Below are positions 1 through 5,430 of a stretch of DNA of 5,430 nucleotides, piece by piece. Position 1 is the first letter of the stretch. Each line of letters opens with the position of its first letter. Origin of the DNA: Kiritimatiellia bacterium (GTDB lineage: Bacteria > Verrucomicrobiota > Kiritimatiellia > RFP12 > UBA1067); NCBI GenBank assembly GCA_900771305.1, contig CAAGNL010000511.1, forward strand, positions 1-5,430, in the 5' to 3' direction. The notes beneath the pieces are model-generated. The model did not search any database. It worked only from the letters and a program-made list of their open reading frames with translations, and was not told where the DNA came from. Both the position numbers and the translations under genes were made by a program.

Positions 1-36
1 GCAGAAAGAGCCAATAAACAAAGGCGCTATCACGAC

Positions 37-49
37 TCAGGTGGCCTGA
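37..49. repeat. Short inverted repeat TCAGG-TGG-CCTGA
   Basis: Five-base perfect arms flank a three-base centre. It is small enough to occur by chance. It lies where one of the two possible upstream reading frames would stop (TGA at 47-49), so it could be part of a terminator-like structure, but no T-run follows it. Confidence 0.25.
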
Positions 50-73
50 AGTGACCCACACTTATGCCCGAAG

Positions 74-90
74 AGCCATAAATTATGGCT
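74..90. repeat. 17-base palindrome AGCCATAA-A-TTATGGCT
   Basis: The arms are perfect over eight bases around a single central A, which is the geometry of a dimeric repressor site. Read as RNA, it could instead fold as a six-pair stem (AGCCAT/ATGGCT) with an AAATT loop followed by GTTGTTT, which resembles a weak rho-independent terminator for an upstream plus-strand gene. The sequence does not decide between these. It lies well upstream of the -10 box at 217-222, too far for simple promoter occlusion. Confidence 0.4.
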
Positions 91-92
91 GT

Positions 93-116
93 TGTTTCAC
101 GCAACCCGCGTGAACA
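93..116. repeat. Hairpin TTCACGC-AACCC-GCGTGAA
   Basis: Seven-base perfect arms (96-102 and 108-114) surround a five-base loop. Skipping T95 as a bulge adds two further pairs, 93-94 with 115-116. No T-run follows on either strand, so it is not an intrinsic terminator by itself. It begins three bases after the neighbouring palindrome ends, and the two may form one tandem structure. Confidence 0.4.
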
Positions 117-152
117 TTGGCTCAAACCGCTCTTTTCAAAAAATGAAGTGGC

Positions 153-166
153 AAAGTCGAGACTTT
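153..166. repeat. Inverted repeat AAAGTC-GA-GACTTT
   Basis: Six-base perfect arms surround a two-base centre, about 50 bases upstream of the predicted -10 box. The position would suit an upstream activator or operator site for the following gene. No family assignment is possible from the sequence, and a repeat of this size could be chance. Confidence 0.3.
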
Positions 167-213
167 CAAATCGCACCCCGCTCGTTTTATCTTCCATATC
201 CTTTCTGCGGTTA

Positions 214-222
214 TGGTACAAT
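214..222 (+). promoter_or_regulatory. Extended -10 promoter, predicted leaderless start
   Basis: The sequence TGGTACAAT contains the extended -10 TG dinucleotide (214-215), one spacer base, and the hexamer TACAAT (217-222), one mismatch from the sigma-70-type consensus. If the hexamer occupies -12 to -7, position +1 falls on 229, the A of the ATG of the downstream gene. No good -35 box is visible; TTCCAT at 192-197 is weak and sits at a 19-base spacing, as may be tolerated with an extended -10. No Shine-Dalgarno sequence lies before the ATG, which fits a leaderless transcript. Confidence 0.6.
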
Positions 223-228
223 ATTGGC

Positions 229-1329
229 ATGCTTGACGATTTCGAAAACAATGAATTCGGCGCGGGCGACGAAAACGGACGCGAGGGGCGCCCCACGTTC
301 GCCGAAACGACGGCGGCCATAGCCCGCCATCGGAAGGAGGCTGAACGGTCAAACTTCCTGCACGGACTCGCCCTGGCCGTTGGCGGCATCCTGCTGGTTG
401 GCGCATTTACGTTTCTCTGCCGCTATGTGCTGCAATGGAGAGAGGCCCGCGAGCGCGAGCGTCTGGAGCTCGCCAGGGAATTGAAAGAGGCGGACCAGGC
501 GCAGCAACGCGAATTCATGGCCCACCAACTCAAGATTCAGGAAGAACGGCGCAAGGCCGAGGAGGCCCGCCGCGCGGTCGAGCAGGTGCGTCTCGAAGCA
601 AACCGAAAGCTCCGGGAGCAGGAACAGGCGCTGCGCGAGAACAGCAACCTCTACCGAAGGGCGGTGAACGGTTTCAGAGGGGCAAAGATCGACTACTGGC
701 GGAATGCCTCGGTCGCCGACCGTCCCGACAAGGTCACCGCGGAGGCGAAGTTCCTATGCCTGGTTCCAGGGGGCGTCACCGGCTTCTCGATCTATGACGT
801 CTTCGTCCGTCCCGGACAGCCGCTCGTCGTGCGGGAGCTTTCGGAGAAGGAACTGCCGAAGGCCGTCGAGGAGGAGAAGTTCTCCGGACTTCTCAAATCC
901 AGACCCTGCCTCTGCATGAGAAATCTTCTTGAGAACAAGTCCCTTTCCGGAGAAATGCCCACCGCCTTCTTCCGTACGCCGACGGCGCGCCCCAAGACCG
1001 CATCCATTCCGGAGGCGGACGCAACCTTCAACCCGTCGCGCGAGGAGTTCGGCGAACTCTACGGCGCCCTCAAGGCGCTGGGGAACAGTAAGCTCGCCTA
1101 CACCTACCAGATCAACGTTCGAATTCCCGACTGCGCCAAGGAGCTGTCCATCCGGACCGTCCGCTTCGGCGAGGAGATCGGCCGCGAAGCCTTTGCGCGG
1201 GTCATCCAGCGGGAATTCGAGCTCCAGCAGCGCAACGTGCCGGCGAAGGAGAAGCGCACCGCCGTCACCGAGGCACTTCTCGAGACCACGCTCAAGAAGG
1301 CGAAAGTCCTCATCAAGGTCAAGAGGTAG
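229..1329 (+). CDS. Unrecognised single-pass membrane protein with coiled coil
   Basis: I do not recognise the 366-residue product. Residues 1-42 are polar and acidic at first, then basic. One hydrophobic segment spans about 43-68 (FLHGLALAVGGILLVGAF and onward). A strongly charged region rich in E, R, Q, A and K follows at about 70-147 with coiled-coil character. The C-terminal part, about 150-366, looks like a folded domain and has a basic tail ending KVKR. I start it at ATG 229 rather than the in-frame ATG 85, because a -10 box ends six bases before 229 and the longer N-terminus would cross palindromes and the promoter. The pilT-like gene begins six bases after its stop, so the two are almost certainly co-transcribed. 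A membrane anchor or scaffold for that ATPase is possible but inferred from position alone. Confidence 0.82.
   Translation: MLDDFENNEFGAGDENGREGRPTFAETTAAIARHRKEAERSNFLHGLALAVGGILLVGAFTFLCRYVLQWREARERERLELARELKEADQAQQREFMAHQLKIQEERRKAEEARRAVEQVRLEANRKLREQEQALRENSNLYRRAVNGFRGAKIDYWRNASVADRPDKVTAEAKFLCLVPGGVTGFSIYDVFVRPGQPLVVRELSEKELPKAVEEEKFSGLLKSRPCLCMRNLLENKSLSGEMPTAFFRTPTARPKTASIPEADATFNPSREEFGELYGALKALGNSKLAYTYQINVRIPDCAKELSIRTVRFGEEIGREAFARVIQREFELQQRNVPAKEKRTAVTEALLETTLKKAKVLIKVKR
1322..1326 (+). promoter_or_regulatory. Ribosome binding site of the pilT-like gene
   Basis: AGAGG lies nine bases before ATG 1336, inside the last codons of the preceding gene. It supports this start and indicates reinitiation or coupled translation from the upstream gene. 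It contrasts with that first gene, which has no visible Shine-Dalgarno sequence. Confidence 0.5.
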
Positions 1330-1335
1330 ACTCCC

Positions 1336-2436
1336 ATGTTGCAGATTCTCGAAGGCCTCTTTCAATTCTGTGGTGAACTCGGCGCGAGCGACATCCACAT
1401 CATGGTCAACCAGCCACCCCGCTTCCGTGTGCAGGGGAAACTCTCGCCCAGACCGGACCTCGCCGAGTTCAACTCGAAGACCGTGGACGAGATTGCCATG
1501 GAGCTCGGCCTCACGACGCTCCCCGTCGGATGTCCCGACGGTACGGAGCGCGTCCGCAAGACCCTTCTCCGCGAGGGCTCCATCGACGGCGCGATCAGTG
1601 CGCCTGACGGGGCCCGCTATCGCTTCAACATCTTCCGCGAGAACCAGCACACGGCCATCGCGCTACGCCGACTCGAATCGAGCTTCCACACCCTCGCGGA
1701 ACTGGGGTTGCCCCGCGCTGTCGCGAATTTCTGCTCCGAGCGGGATGGCCTCGTCATCGTCACCGGCCCCACGGGCAGCGGGAAGTCCACAACCCTCGCC
1801 GCGCTGATCGACGGCATCAACGCCACGCACGAGGACTTCATCATCACCATCGAGGACCCCATCGAATTCCTCCACACGTCCCAGCGCTCCCTCGTCAATC
1901 AACGGCAGGTGGGACGCGACGCCCGGAGCTTCAACGATGCGCTCGTGGAGGCGCTTCGCCAGGACCCGGACGTGATTCTGGTCGGGGAAATCCGGGACCT
2001 CGAAACCATGCGCACGGCGATTCGCGCCGCAGAGACCGGCCACCTCGTCTTCACGACGCTGCATGCAGGGGACTGCGCGGGGGCGATCGAACGCTTTGTC
2101 GGCGTCTTTCCGCCGGACGAGCAGAACTCCGTACGCCACCAGCTGGCCATGGTGCTGCGCGGCATCCTCGCCCAGCATCTCGTACCCTCCACCGACGGAA
2201 GCCGACGCTGGGCCGTGACTGAACTGCTCGTCAACACGCCCGGAATCGCCAATCAGATCGCAACCGGCCGAACCTCCCAGATCCCCTCAGCCATCGAGAC
2301 CGGCGGCAATCTGGGGATGCGCTCACTTGAAGACTCCCTCGCCATTCTTCTGCGGAGGGGATGCATCACCGAACGGGCCGCGCTGGCGATCACCCGCAAC
2401 CCCGAGACTCTCCGTCGGCGCCTCTATGCCGAATAA
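1336..2436 (+). CDS. pilT: PilT-family type IV pilus retraction ATPase
   Basis: This is a secretion-superfamily hexameric ATPase of 366 residues, slightly longer than typical PilT (about 345). PilT powers pilus depolymerisation and twitching motility from the cytoplasmic face of the inner membrane. The N-terminal domain opens with the family signature GASDIHI (about 16-22) and PPRFRVQGKL. Walker A is GPTGSGKST (144-152), the Asp box is IITIEDPIEF (169-178), Walker B is DPDVILVGEIRD (210-221) with its catalytic Glu at 218, and the His box is TGHLVFTTLHA (234-244). The C-terminus keeps the IANQIATGRTSQI stretch typical of PilT and lacks the tetracysteine zinc motif and long N-terminal domain of PilB/GspE. 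The His box continues LHAGD, where PilT commonly has LHT plus a small residue. No pilin, PilB, PilC or PilM-Q gene is in view, so PilT rather than PilU is a family-level call. Confidence 0.92.
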   Translation: MLQILEGLFQFCGELGASDIHIMVNQPPRFRVQGKLSPRPDLAEFNSKTVDEIAMELGLTTLPVGCPDGTERVRKTLLREGSIDGAISAPDGARYRFNIFRENQHTAIALRRLESSFHTLAELGLPRAVANFCSERDGLVIVTGPTGSGKSTTLAALIDGINATHEDFIITIEDPIEFLHTSQRSLVNQRQVGRDARSFNDALVEALRQDPDVILVGEIRDLETMRTAIRAAETGHLVFTTLHAGDCAGAIERFVGVFPPDEQNSVRHQLAMVLRGILAQHLVPSTDGSRRWAVTELLVNTPGIANQIATGRTSQIPSAIETGGNLGMRSLEDSLAILLRRGCITERAALAITRNPETLRRRLYAE

Positions 2437-2469
2437 GCCGATCATCGAGGAACCGGACGCACCTATCTG

Positions 2470-3591
2470 ATGATCAGCGCCCTGATACGATTCTACATCT
2501 GGCTTCCGTGGCTCGCCTTTGCAGTCTCGGTGGCGGCGTTCGTGCTGCCGGCCCGACTCCGTCTGCGGACGAAGATCATCTGGATTCTCGTCCTCGCCCT
2601 CTGCTGCGCCAAGTTCGTCGTCTTCTCCACCTGGGGGAAGAGTCCCTACTACCCCGAGCTTCCGCTCGCCGTCGTCCTTGGCTGGACGACCGCCAGTCTC
2701 GCAGTGGCGATCCTCGCCGTGCTGAGCCTTCTCTGGTGGGTCCGCAGAGGGCGCGAGATCGCCCTTCCGACGCTTGCCGCCGTTTTGGCGATTGGCGGAC
2801 TCTGGAGTGGCATCCACTCCCCGGGCGTTCGGGAGGTTGAACTGACGTTCCCCAACCTTCCCGCCGCCCTCGAGGGATACCGGATCGTCCAGATCTCCGA
2901 CATCCACGCCTCCTACTGCATGCGGCGCGAGCGAACCCAGGACATCGTCGCGGCCGCGAACGCGTGCGCGCCCGATCTCATCTGCCTGACCGGCGATCTG
3001 GTGGATGGTTCACCCGAGAAGGTCGGCGCCTTCCTGGAACCGATCAAGGACCTTCGCGCGAAGGACGGCGTCTGGGCGATCACGGGCAACCACGAGTACT
3101 TCGAGAACCTCAATCCTCACGGACCCTGGCAGGCGCTCTACGACGAATGGGGCATCCGTTTTCTCGCCAACACCTGCACCTGCCCGAAACCCGGCCTGGC
3201 GGTGGCTGGCGTAAACGACCCGCAGGTCGAGCGTCGGAAAGAGCCCCAGGACGATCCTTTCTTCCGCAGGCCTGATGTCGCACAGGCCTTTGCCACCGCC
3301 ACCAACGGGGAATTCCGCGTTCTGTTGGCCCACCGCCCCACCAATGCCCGCGCCAACTTCGAACAGCACGGTGTCGATCTGCAGCTCTCGGGCCATTCCC
3401 ACGGCGGGAGTCTGCCGCTGATCGCCTCGTTGATCGCGAAGGACTGCGATGGTTATGTGAGCGGACTCTACCGCTTCGGCAACCGCGTGCTCTATGTGAA
3501 CAACGGCGCCGGGCAGACGGCGGCCTTCCCCTTCCGGTTCTTCACACCGTCGGAGATCACCTGCTTCACGCTGAGACGGCGTGCCGACTAG
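2470..3591 (+). CDS. Membrane metallophosphoesterase, YaeI/YkuE/LpxG type
   Basis: The 373-residue product has about four hydrophobic segments at its N-terminus (roughly 6-28, 34-53, 64-90, 98-115), then a calcineurin-like metallophosphoesterase domain from about 137. All the metal-binding motifs are visible: DIH (144-146), GDLVDG (175-180), GNHE (206-209), AHRP (287-290) and GHSHGG (308-313), so the enzyme should be an active dinuclear metal hydrolase. Family relatives act on phospholipid-linked or nucleotide-linked substrates at the membrane. One relative, chlamydial LpxG, cleaves UDP-2,3-diacylglucosamine in lipid A synthesis, but the substrate here cannot be read from the sequence. It starts 33 bases after the pilT-like gene and in the same frame. 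The start is not strongly supported: the nearest Shine-Dalgarno-like GAGGAA (2447-2452) is 17 bases away, and an upstream CTG at 2467 is the only nearby alternative. Confidence 0.9.
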   Translation: MISALIRFYIWLPWLAFAVSVAAFVLPARLRLRTKIIWILVLALCCAKFVVFSTWGKSPYYPELPLAVVLGWTTASLAVAILAVLSLLWWVRRGREIALPTLAAVLAIGGLWSGIHSPGVREVELTFPNLPAALEGYRIVQISDIHASYCMRRERTQDIVAAANACAPDLICLTGDLVDGSPEKVGAFLEPIKDLRAKDGVWAITGNHEYFENLNPHGPWQALYDEWGIRFLANTCTCPKPGLAVAGVNDPQVERRKEPQDDPFFRRPDVAQAFATATNGEFRVLLAHRPTNARANFEQHGVDLQLSGHSHGGSLPLIASLIAKDCDGYVSGLYRFGNRVLYVNNGAGQTAAFPFRFFTPSEITCFTLRRRAD

Positions 3592-3689
3592 CGCTTCTTC
3601 CTCGCGGTCAGAATCGGAATCTCGACATTGACGCCGGGATTCGACGCACGCTCGCGGATATCGACGAGTCCGACGAGGGGTGCGCCCCC
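3588..3689 (-). pseudogene. 3' stump of an unidentified minus-strand gene
   Basis: On the minus strand this interval reads as 33 sense codons ending in TAG, with natural-looking protein such as GAPLVGLVDIRERASNPG and a basic end, TARKKR. Codon choice (CTC, GTC, ATC, CGC, GAG, GGC) resembles the real genes nearby. No ATG, GTG or TTG occurs in frame before the upstream stop at 3714-3716, which lies inside the rhamnose transporter gene, so it cannot be expressed as it stands. Its stop overlaps the metallophosphoesterase stop in CTAG (3588-3591), an arrangement common between intact convergent genes. I infer that the body of a gene was deleted and only the 3' end remains. The family is not recognisable. 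A chance open frame is the alternative. Confidence 0.4.
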
Positions 3690-3693
3690 GCAC

Positions 3694-4740
3694 TCACTTG
3701 CTGCCGTAGCTGATCACGCAGAAGGAGACCAGGAGCACGAGGATGCCCAGCGCCAGGGCGCCCTTCGTCTTCGCGCCCGTCCCCTTCCACTCGCCCATGA
3801 AGAGACCGAGGAGGGAGGAGAAAAAGATCGAGCTGCCCATCACCACGGCGAAGCCGATGTACTTCAGGTCGCCCATCTGCGGCTCACCGACCTTCTGGCA
3901 GGCGAACTGGCAGGCCCAGATGACGCCCGCAAGACCCGCCAGGACGATGGCCGCGAAATTGCCGCCGAACATCTTGCCGTAGTCGCCGAAGCTGCCGTTC
4001 TTCTTGTTCTGCCACAGGCACCACGCAACGTTGACGATGAGACCGCCCCAGAGCACGACCATCAACACCGGCATGCCGCACCACGCCGCAGGCGTACCGG
4101 CCTCCTTGGCCGCCGCCTCAAGGGCGCCGCCGCTCTGAAGACCGAAGTTCATGCCTGCGGAGGCGATGCCGGAGAAGAGCGCCACGAGCATGCCCTTCTT
4201 GAAGTCGAATTCGGCGACGGCGGCCTTCTTCTGCTCCTCCGTGAGCTCGCCCTCCTTGAACTTGCCGGCGAGGCCGACCAGCGCAATGCCGAGGAGCGAA
4301 CCGACGACGCCCGCGAGCACCGTGCACGCCCCCGCGTCCTTCACGAGATCGCCCGCGTGGCCCGTCACGATCGGCGGGATGAGCGTACCCGTCGCCGAGC
4401 AGAGGCCGCAGCCAATCGCGAGCCCCAGGCCAATGCCGAGGTAGCGGATCATCAGTCCCCAAGTCAAACCGCCCAGACCCCAGAGCGCGCCGAAACCGAT
4501 GCACTGCGCCAGCACGGCGGGCTTCGCGCCACCAATGACCTTGAAGCACGCAGGGCAGGTCGCCAGTCCCAGAATCAGCGGGAACACCAGCAGACCCGCA
4601 AGCGCGTAGAACAGCCAATAGCTCTCGTACTGCACGTTCTTGATCTTGCGGAACGGCACCGCGAAGACGGCGCCGGCAAGGCCGCCGAGTGCGAAGATGA
4701 GCGATCCGATCATGGGATTGGCAGATGTTGTCTCAGGCAT
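3694..4740 (-). CDS. rhaT: RhaT-family L-rhamnose/proton symporter
   Basis: The 348-residue product matches the length and layout of RhaT (344 residues in E. coli), an inner-membrane sugar/H+ symporter of the drug/metabolite transporter superfamily. About ten hydrophobic segments are visible, near 10-29, 41-60, 75-97, 98-124, 138-159, 184-205, 222-244, 260-282, 293-314 and 325-345. Family landmarks seen include VPFRKIK (28-34) after the first helix, RYLGIGLGLAIG (99-110), TGTLIPPIVTG (117-127), SAGMNFG (194-200) and the EWKGTG turn (317-322) before the last helix. The cytoplasmic loop at about 160-183 is highly charged. It has more cysteines than E. coli RhaT, including C62/C65 and C111/C114. 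It follows a SGNH hydrolase gene by 49 bases in the same direction. Rhamnose is the likely substrate, but related deoxy-sugars are possible in distant homologues. Confidence 0.9.
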   Translation of the reverse strand: MPETTSANPMIGSLIFALGGLAGAVFAVPFRKIKNVQYESYWLFYALAGLLVFPLILGLATCPACFKVIGGAKPAVLAQCIGFGALWGLGGLTWGLMIRYLGIGLGLAIGCGLCSATGTLIPPIVTGHAGDLVKDAGACTVLAGVVGSLLGIALVGLAGKFKEGELTEEQKKAAVAEFDFKKGMLVALFSGIASAGMNFGLQSGGALEAAAKEAGTPAAWCGMPVLMVVLWGGLIVNVAWCLWQNKKNGSFGDYGKMFGGNFAAIVLAGLAGVIWACQFACQKVGEPQMGDLKYIGFAVVMGSSIFFSSLLGLFMGEWKGTGAKTKGALALGILVLLVSFCVISYGSK

Positions 4741-4746
4741 GTTTTT

Positions 4747-4752
4747 CTCCTT
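4747..4752 (-). promoter_or_regulatory. Strong ribosome binding site of rhaT
   Basis: Read on the minus strand, AAGGAG lies six bases before the ATG in the context AAAAGGAGAAAAAC. This is a near-ideal Shine-Dalgarno sequence with an A-rich, unstructured spacer. It fixes the rhaT start and shows that this genome uses Shine-Dalgarno initiation inside operons. Confidence 0.8.
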
Positions 4753-4789
4753 TTCGATTCAAATCACATCGGGTGGCACACGGCGAAGC

Positions 4790-5430
4790 TCACATCACCA
4801 AATCGCCGATGAGCATGATCTTCGCCGGCCAGAACTTCGTGCCCTGGTACTTCGGCTGGGAAAGCTCTCCCTCCGGATCCTTCAGACGGAAGGCCACGGA
4901 CTGACGCGAGGGCTGATCCTTGTCCACCTCGATCTCGACCTCGTGGATTCCGTCCTCCCCGTTGAACACGTTGAGCGTCGCGATGCGGTGGTAGGTGCAG
5001 TAGCTGTCGAAACGGGGAATCGGGCGCTTGCTGCGCTTGCCGTCCACCGTGACCCAGAGCTGTCCGCCATCAGGACCCAGCAGATCGTAGATCATGCAGC
5101 AGGTGCCCTTGAACTTGAACTTCAGCTTGTCGCCCGGCTCGCCGGCGTACCAGATGTCGCCCATGCGGTTCGAGAAGGCCTTCATCTTGCCGTCGTTGTC
5201 CGGCAGCTTGCGCCAGGATCCCGACAGCATCTCCGGGTGGACCGGCACCATCTTCGCCGCGATCATGTTGTCCTGGACAAAAGGATTGAGCAGCTGGTTG
5301 AGGTGGTCGACCGGCTTCGAGTCCTTCATCTGCTCGAAGCCCGCGATGATCGACTTCAGATAGAAGCCGTGCCCCGGCATCGCCGGATGCACACCGTCCT
5401 TCGCGAAGAGGATCTTGCCCTCCTTGGCGA
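4790..5430 (-). CDS. SGNH/GDSL hydrolase, C-terminal part, with beta-rich domain
   Basis: The gene runs off the right edge; 212 C-terminal residues are visible. They open with ILFAKDGVHPAMPGHGFYL, which matches the last conserved block of SGNH/GDSL esterases, with the catalytic Asp at visible residue 11 and His at 14. The Ser, Gly and Asn blocks lie outside the window. After a helical linker, residues from about 60 to 212 form a separate domain with alternating hydrophobic strands (GDKLKFKFKGTCCMIYDLLG, LWVTVDGK, HEVEIEVD), suggesting a jelly-roll like those attached to carbohydrate esterases. An in-frame GTG at 5392 is not the true start, because it would remove the catalytic Asp. The position directly before rhaT suggests a deacylase acting on a rhamnose-containing glycan; the substrate is inferred. 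Any signal peptide would be outside the window. Confidence 0.82.
   Translation of the reverse strand, partial: AKEGKILFAKDGVHPAMPGHGFYLKSIIAGFEQMKDSKPVDHLNQLLNPFVQDNMIAAKMVPVHPEMLSGSWRKLPDNDGKMKAFSNRMGDIWYAGEPGDKLKFKFKGTCCMIYDLLGPDGGQLWVTVDGKRSKRPIPRFDSYCTYHRIATLNVFNGEDGIHEVEIEVDKDQPSRQSVAFRLKDPEGELSQPKYQGTKFWPAKIMLIGDLVM

Larger units (their letters stand above)
1..216. other. Gene-free leader region with several inverted repeats
   Basis: This stretch is visibly richer in A and T than the rest of the window and holds no convincing gene. Two plus-strand frames are open from the left edge, to TGA at 52-54 and to TGA at 47-49. Either could be the last few codons of an upstream gene, but neither is recognisable and they cannot both be real. 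From about 37 to 166 there are four short perfect inverted repeats, listed separately. The open frame of the downstream membrane-protein gene extends back to an ATG at 85, but that extension crosses the repeats and the promoter and does not look like protein-coding sequence. Confidence 0.5.

Noticed and set aside
1..54. Possible 3' end of an upstream plus-strand gene
   Set aside because: Two overlapping frames are open to stops at 47-49 and 52-54, both short and unrecognisable, so neither can be called.
85..228. N-terminal extension of the first gene from ATG 85
   Set aside because: It crosses three inverted repeats and the -10 box, lacks a Shine-Dalgarno sequence, and does not have the composition of the rest of the protein. 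ATG 229 fits the promoter.
754..1650. A 298-codon minus-strand open frame across the first two genes
   Set aside because: It overlaps the 3' half of the coiled-coil gene and the start of the pilT-like gene, has no family features, and arises from the high GC content of third codon positions.
3677..3688. GGGG-TGCG-CCCC hairpin between the convergent genes as a terminator
   Set aside because: The stem is only four pairs and no T-run follows on either strand, so it does not qualify as an intrinsic terminator.
3010..3693. Minus-strand open frame continuing past the rhaT stop into the metallophosphoesterase gene
   Set aside because: It is arginine-rich shadow sequence opposite a well-supported metallophosphoesterase and has no ribosome binding site or family features.
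3628..4812. A 394-codon plus-strand open frame opposite rhaT
   Set aside because: Its composition is dominated by A, R, E, D and H with no hydrophobic core pattern, which is typical of the complement of a GC-rich membrane-protein gene. The minus strand holds a clear RhaT protein with a strong ribosome binding site.

Overview
The window is GC-rich and densely coding, with about 225 bases of AT-richer, gene-free sequence at its left edge. It holds four complete genes, one gene cut by the right edge, and what looks like the 3' stump of a sixth. The host is a Gram-negative-type bacterium with type IV pilus machinery and an L-rhamnose uptake gene. A carbohydrate-degrading member of the PVC group (Kiritimatiellae, Lentisphaerae or Verrucomicrobia) fits the gene mix, but this is an impression from protein style. 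No marker gene here proves it. I see no RNA gene, CRISPR array or insertion sequence.

Left half, plus strand. A gene-free leader (1-228) carries several short perfect inverted repeats and ends in an extended -10 promoter. Its predicted transcription start is the A of the first ATG, so the mRNA is probably leaderless. Three genes follow in one direction with gaps of 6 and 33 bases: an unrecognised single-pass membrane protein with a long charged coiled coil (229-1329), a PilT-family type IV pilus retraction ATPase (1336-2436), and a multi-pass membrane metallophosphoesterase of the YaeI/YkuE/LpxG type (2470-3591). The spacing suggests one transcript. How the three products work together is not evident; the first may be a partner of the PilT ATPase.

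Right half, minus strand. A partial SGNH/GDSL hydrolase with a C-terminal beta-rich domain (4790 to beyond 5430) is followed after 49 bases by a RhaT-family L-rhamnose/proton symporter (3694-4740) with a strong ribosome binding site. This looks like part of a catabolic operon in which an esterase trims a rhamnose-containing glycan and RhaT imports the released sugar. That reading is inferred from context.

The two groups converge. The roughly 100 bases between them hold no convincing terminator. On the minus strand they hold an open, coding-like reading frame with no start codon, whose TAG stop overlaps the metallophosphoesterase stop in a shared CTAG. I read this as the surviving 3' end of a deleted gene.
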